From Saprospiraceae bacterium (GTDB lineage: Bacteria > Bacteroidota > Bacteroidia > Chitinophagales > Saprospiraceae), in contig JADJLQ010000001.1 of assembly GCA_016709995.1 (NCBI GenBank), positions 2,328,001-2,392,000 on the forward strand: 64,000 bases of DNA, in the 5' to 3' direction. The notes beneath the pieces are model-generated. The model was not told the DNA's origin. It saw nothing but the letters and a program-made list of their open reading frames with translations, and did no database searches. The position numbers were made by a program, and so were the translations under genes. This document shows positions 62,501 through 64,000 of this stretch, piece by piece (position 1 is the first letter of the stretch; each line of letters starts with the position of its first letter).

Positions 62501-62698
62501 CCCTTGGTGATGGCTAGCGGGCCAGGTGCGATTGGCAATAGGACTATTGGGAGCGCTGCCACCGGAGGCATGCTATTTGGCACACTGTTCGGTGTCCTGG
62601 TCATACCCGGTTTGTATTTCATTTTTGGACGCGAATCTGAGAAACATATATTGATAAAAGATGAAGATGAAAATCCTTTAACTGAAGAACTAGATTAA
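59540..62698 (+). CDS. RND efflux inner-membrane pump (AcrB/HAE1 type)
   Basis: This 1052-residue pump shows the two-fold RND layout of 12 membrane helices with two large periplasmic loops. The first helix follows FNKFIHRPVLSIVISLL. The proton-relay helix contains LALVLAIGIVVDNAIVVVEAVHAK (Asp pair) and the second half has MVMLIGLLAKNAVLIVEFAVQKHR with a catalytic Lys. The periplasmic region includes NVNIQNRVAAVINKLP-type substrate loops. Substrates are unknown, but hydrophobic drugs, detergents or metabolites are usual. It is 30 bases after the adaptor and ends two bases before the channel gene. Confidence 0.94.
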   Translation: MFNKFIHRPVLSIVISLLITLLGALALVKLPVTQFPSVSPPKVNITAEYPGANGELMIKAVVIPLERAINGVPGMKYIASDAGNDGTASIQVVFNLGTDPNIASVNIQNRVAAVINKLPPIVVREGVKITREESNMLMYVNVYSVDTTLDVNFLYNFADINLLSEIKRVDGVGFADILGDREYAMRIWLKPDRMLAYKISADEVLAALDEQSLEASPGRTGESSGKRSEAFEYVLKYPGRYTTKDGYENIILRSTPDGEILRVKDVADVEFGSSYYDLYSKLNGHPSAAIMIKQSYGSNAREVIANVKKRLEEIKEASFPKGMNYEISYDVSTFLDASIEKVLHTLGEAFLLVGLVVFIFLGDWRSTLIPAIAVPVSLIGTFFFMQFLGITLNLITLFALVLAIGIVVDNAIVVVEAVHAKMEEHHLDALPATELAMSEISGAIVAITLVMAAVFIPVAFMSGPVGIFYRQFSVTMATSIILSGVIALTLTPALCAIMLKNTHSKAKKKNVINFLLLGFNNWFNRVLGTYKNILTRIVNRRIVTALVLLIFCLLTWKISGLIPSGFIPNEDQGVFYAIVLTPPGSTLERTDEICDEVQRVASGIEGIASVSSMSGFEILSEGTGANAGTCLINLKSWKDRKHSMQEIMDELEEKTKDIKGASIEFFPPPAVPGYGAAGGFELRLLDKAGSGDFKKMEEVSKDFVQELNKRPELSSVFTFYSASFPQYMLNVDNDKAQQKGVTIENAMNTLSTLIGSNYETSFIKYDRQYKVMVQALPQYRALPEDILKLYVKNDREEMVPFSSFMTMDRVYGLSEITRHNMYNASEVSGSAAAGYSSGTAIETIAAVAKNKLPRGFGIDWAGISKDEVGRGNEAIYIFLICLAFVYLLLAAQYESFILPFPILLSLPAGIFGAFFFLKILGLENNIYAQISMVMLIGLLAKNAVLIVEFAVQKHRAGSSVFQAAIEGAAVRLRPILMTSFAFIAGLIPLVMASGPGAIGNRTIGSAATGGMLFGTLFGVLVIPGLYFIFGRESEKHILIKDEDENPLTEELD

Positions 62699-62699
62699 A

Positions 62700-64000
62700 A
62701 TGAAAATTATTAAATACCTGATCCTATGCTTGACTATGGGCATACATATGTCTTGCAAGATCCCAATGACCATGGAAAGCCCTGCAATCAAATCAATTCC
62801 AAAACAATACGCAGATGTTTTGGATACGACTGATATCGGTAATATACAATGGAGGAACTATTTTAGTGACCCCTACCTGGTAGATCTAATAGATACTGCC
62901 ATTCAAAATAACCCTGAACTATACATCACCTTACAAGACATAGAGATCGCAAGGAATAAAATAATGATGAAAGATGGCCAGCTCCTGCCTCTGGTATCTG
63001 TAGGAGGCGGACTGGGGCTCGAAAAAGTTGGGCGTTATACCTCCTCAGGAGCCGGAGATGCATCTACAGAGATCACCCCCGGTAAAAAAGTACCTGATAA
63101 TCTCACTGATATCAATATGGGATTGGCTGCGAGTTGGGAGGCGGATATATGGGGTAAGCTGCACAATGCGAAGAAGACTGCTTTTACCGAATATCTGGCG
63201 AGCAAGGAGGGTGAAAACTTTGTACTAACTAATCTTGTATCTGAAATAGCTAACAACTACTACGAATTGCTTGCATTGGATAATGAATTAGAAATTATAA
63301 GACAATCCATTCGCCTGCAGCAAAATCAATTGGAAATAGTCAAAGTACAAAAACAAGCGTCGGTGGTTAGCGAATTAGCAGTCAAACAATTTGAAGCTCA
63401 GTTGCTGAGTTCACAAGGTTTGGAGTATGAAACGCTCCAGAAAATCACCGAGACAGAAAACAATGTCAATTTTCTACTCGGCAGGTATCCCGTAAGAATC
63501 CAGCGGAATCCAGCTTCGCTGGACTCCCTGTTTCCACCCCAGGTACAATCCGGCATTCCATCTCAACTGCTCCGAAACCGCCCCGATATCAGGCAAGCAG
63601 AATTGGAGCTCACCGCAGCTAAACTAGATATTAAAACTGCCCAATTGGAGTTTTTACCTTCACTGGGGATTGGTGGTCGATTAGGCTTGCAATCGTTCAG
63701 TCCAGCCTATATTTACAAAATTCCAGAATCGCTGTTGTATTCCCTGGTAGGTGATCTGACAGGCCCGATCGTCAACCGTAAAGTATTGATGGCAGAGTTT
63801 AAAAACGCCAATGCCCGACAGATCCAAGCATTGTATAATTACCAAAAGACGATTCTGAATGGTTTTAGAGAAGTGTCCAATGAATTTTCCAATATCGATA
63901 ATCTAAGTAAAATGTACAGTCTTAAATTTACAGAATCTGAAGTACAAAACCAGTCAATTGACATCGCTAACGACTTGTTTAAATCTGCTCGGGCAAATTA
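62700..64000 (+). CDS. TolC/NodT-type outer-membrane efflux channel (partial)
   Basis: The gene starts with ATG at 62700, right after the pump stop, and runs off the window in frame (433 codons). It has a leader with Cys (HMSC, about residue 19), suggesting a lipoprotein, then the outer-membrane-factor pattern of long helical hairpins: WRNYFSDPYLVDLIDTAIQNN, LGLAASWEADIWGKLHNAKKTA, LRNRPDIRQAELELTAAKLDIK. It completes the tripartite efflux system. The last part of the gene lies outside the window. Confidence 0.92.
   Translation, partial: MKIIKYLILCLTMGIHMSCKIPMTMESPAIKSIPKQYADVLDTTDIGNIQWRNYFSDPYLVDLIDTAIQNNPELYITLQDIEIARNKIMMKDGQLLPLVSVGGGLGLEKVGRYTSSGAGDASTEITPGKKVPDNLTDINMGLAASWEADIWGKLHNAKKTAFTEYLASKEGENFVLTNLVSEIANNYYELLALDNELEIIRQSIRLQQNQLEIVKVQKQASVVSELAVKQFEAQLLSSQGLEYETLQKITETENNVNFLLGRYPVRIQRNPASLDSLFPPQVQSGIPSQLLRNRPDIRQAELELTAAKLDIKTAQLEFLPSLGIGGRLGLQSFSPAYIYKIPESLLYSLVGDLTGPIVNRKVLMAEFKNANARQIQALYNYQKTILNGFREVSNEFSNIDNLSKMYSLKFTESEVQNQSIDIANDLFKSARAN

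Overview
The window is a chromosomal segment of a Bacteroidota bacterium. The evidence is the gliding/type IX secretion core genes gldK-gldL-gldM-(gldN), a PorP/SprF protein, a type IX C-terminal sorting domain on an exported hydrolase, several Bacteroidota-type promoters (TTG, 18-20 nt, TAnnTTTG), and general lack of Shine-Dalgarno sequences. The gene style (PorP/SprF, DUF255 protein, many heme-c quinoproteins) would suit a Saprospiria- or Chitinophagia-like lineage, but the sequence does not settle that. No rRNA, tRNA or CRISPR array was found.

Layout. 1-8.1 kb, minus strand: T9SS/gliding motor operon gldK-L-M-N, then a second operon (small unknown protein, PhnP-like metallo-hydrolase, DUF255 thioredoxin protein, PorP/SprF). 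8.3-29.1 kb: mostly housekeeping, with rbfA, recG, a SerA-like dehydrogenase, an FKBP lipoprotein, thioredoxin, two paralogous TPR proteins, an outer-membrane protein, coaX, purH, tdk, pfkA, a rhomboid protease, murQ with a sodium:solute symporter, a YgjP-like metallopeptidase and serC. 29.4-48.6 kb: an accessory catabolic region of exported or lipid-anchored enzymes. It holds four PQQ-type quinoproteins that each carry a heme-c motif, an exported FAD oxidoreductase, a Tat-exported SelA/DgaE-like PLP enzyme, two tandem exported amidohydrolases, a T9SS-sorted serine hydrolase, an orphan LytTR protein and a Gfo/Idh/MocA oxidoreductase. A decayed IS110-family element sits inside it. 48.7-58.2 kb: exported hydrolases (CocE/NonD type, S9 prolyl oligopeptidase type), a HigBA toxin-antitoxin pair, a large FAD/Fe-S oxidase and a broken MazE-like antitoxin. 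58.2-64 kb: a tripartite RND efflux operon (adaptor, pump, TolC-like channel cut by the window edge) behind a hairpin-rich leader.

How it fits together. The most interesting hypothesis is that 37-47 kb encodes an extracytoplasmic oxidative route for amino-sugar acids or similar compounds. Quinoprotein dehydrogenases would oxidise the sugar and pass electrons to heme c. Metal-dependent amidohydrolases would deacylate the product. A Tat-exported PLP enzyme related to D-glucosaminate ammonia-lyases would deaminate it. The cytoplasmic SelA-like/EF_0837-like gene pair known from other bacteria is mirrored here with export signals on every member. This pathway is inference. The catalytic motifs and export signals are visible in the sequence.

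Gene decay is concentrated in three small accessory spots (IS110 transposase, a TerB-like fragment, mazE). Each shows single-base frame breaks, mostly at or beside homopolymer runs, while the surrounding long genes are intact.
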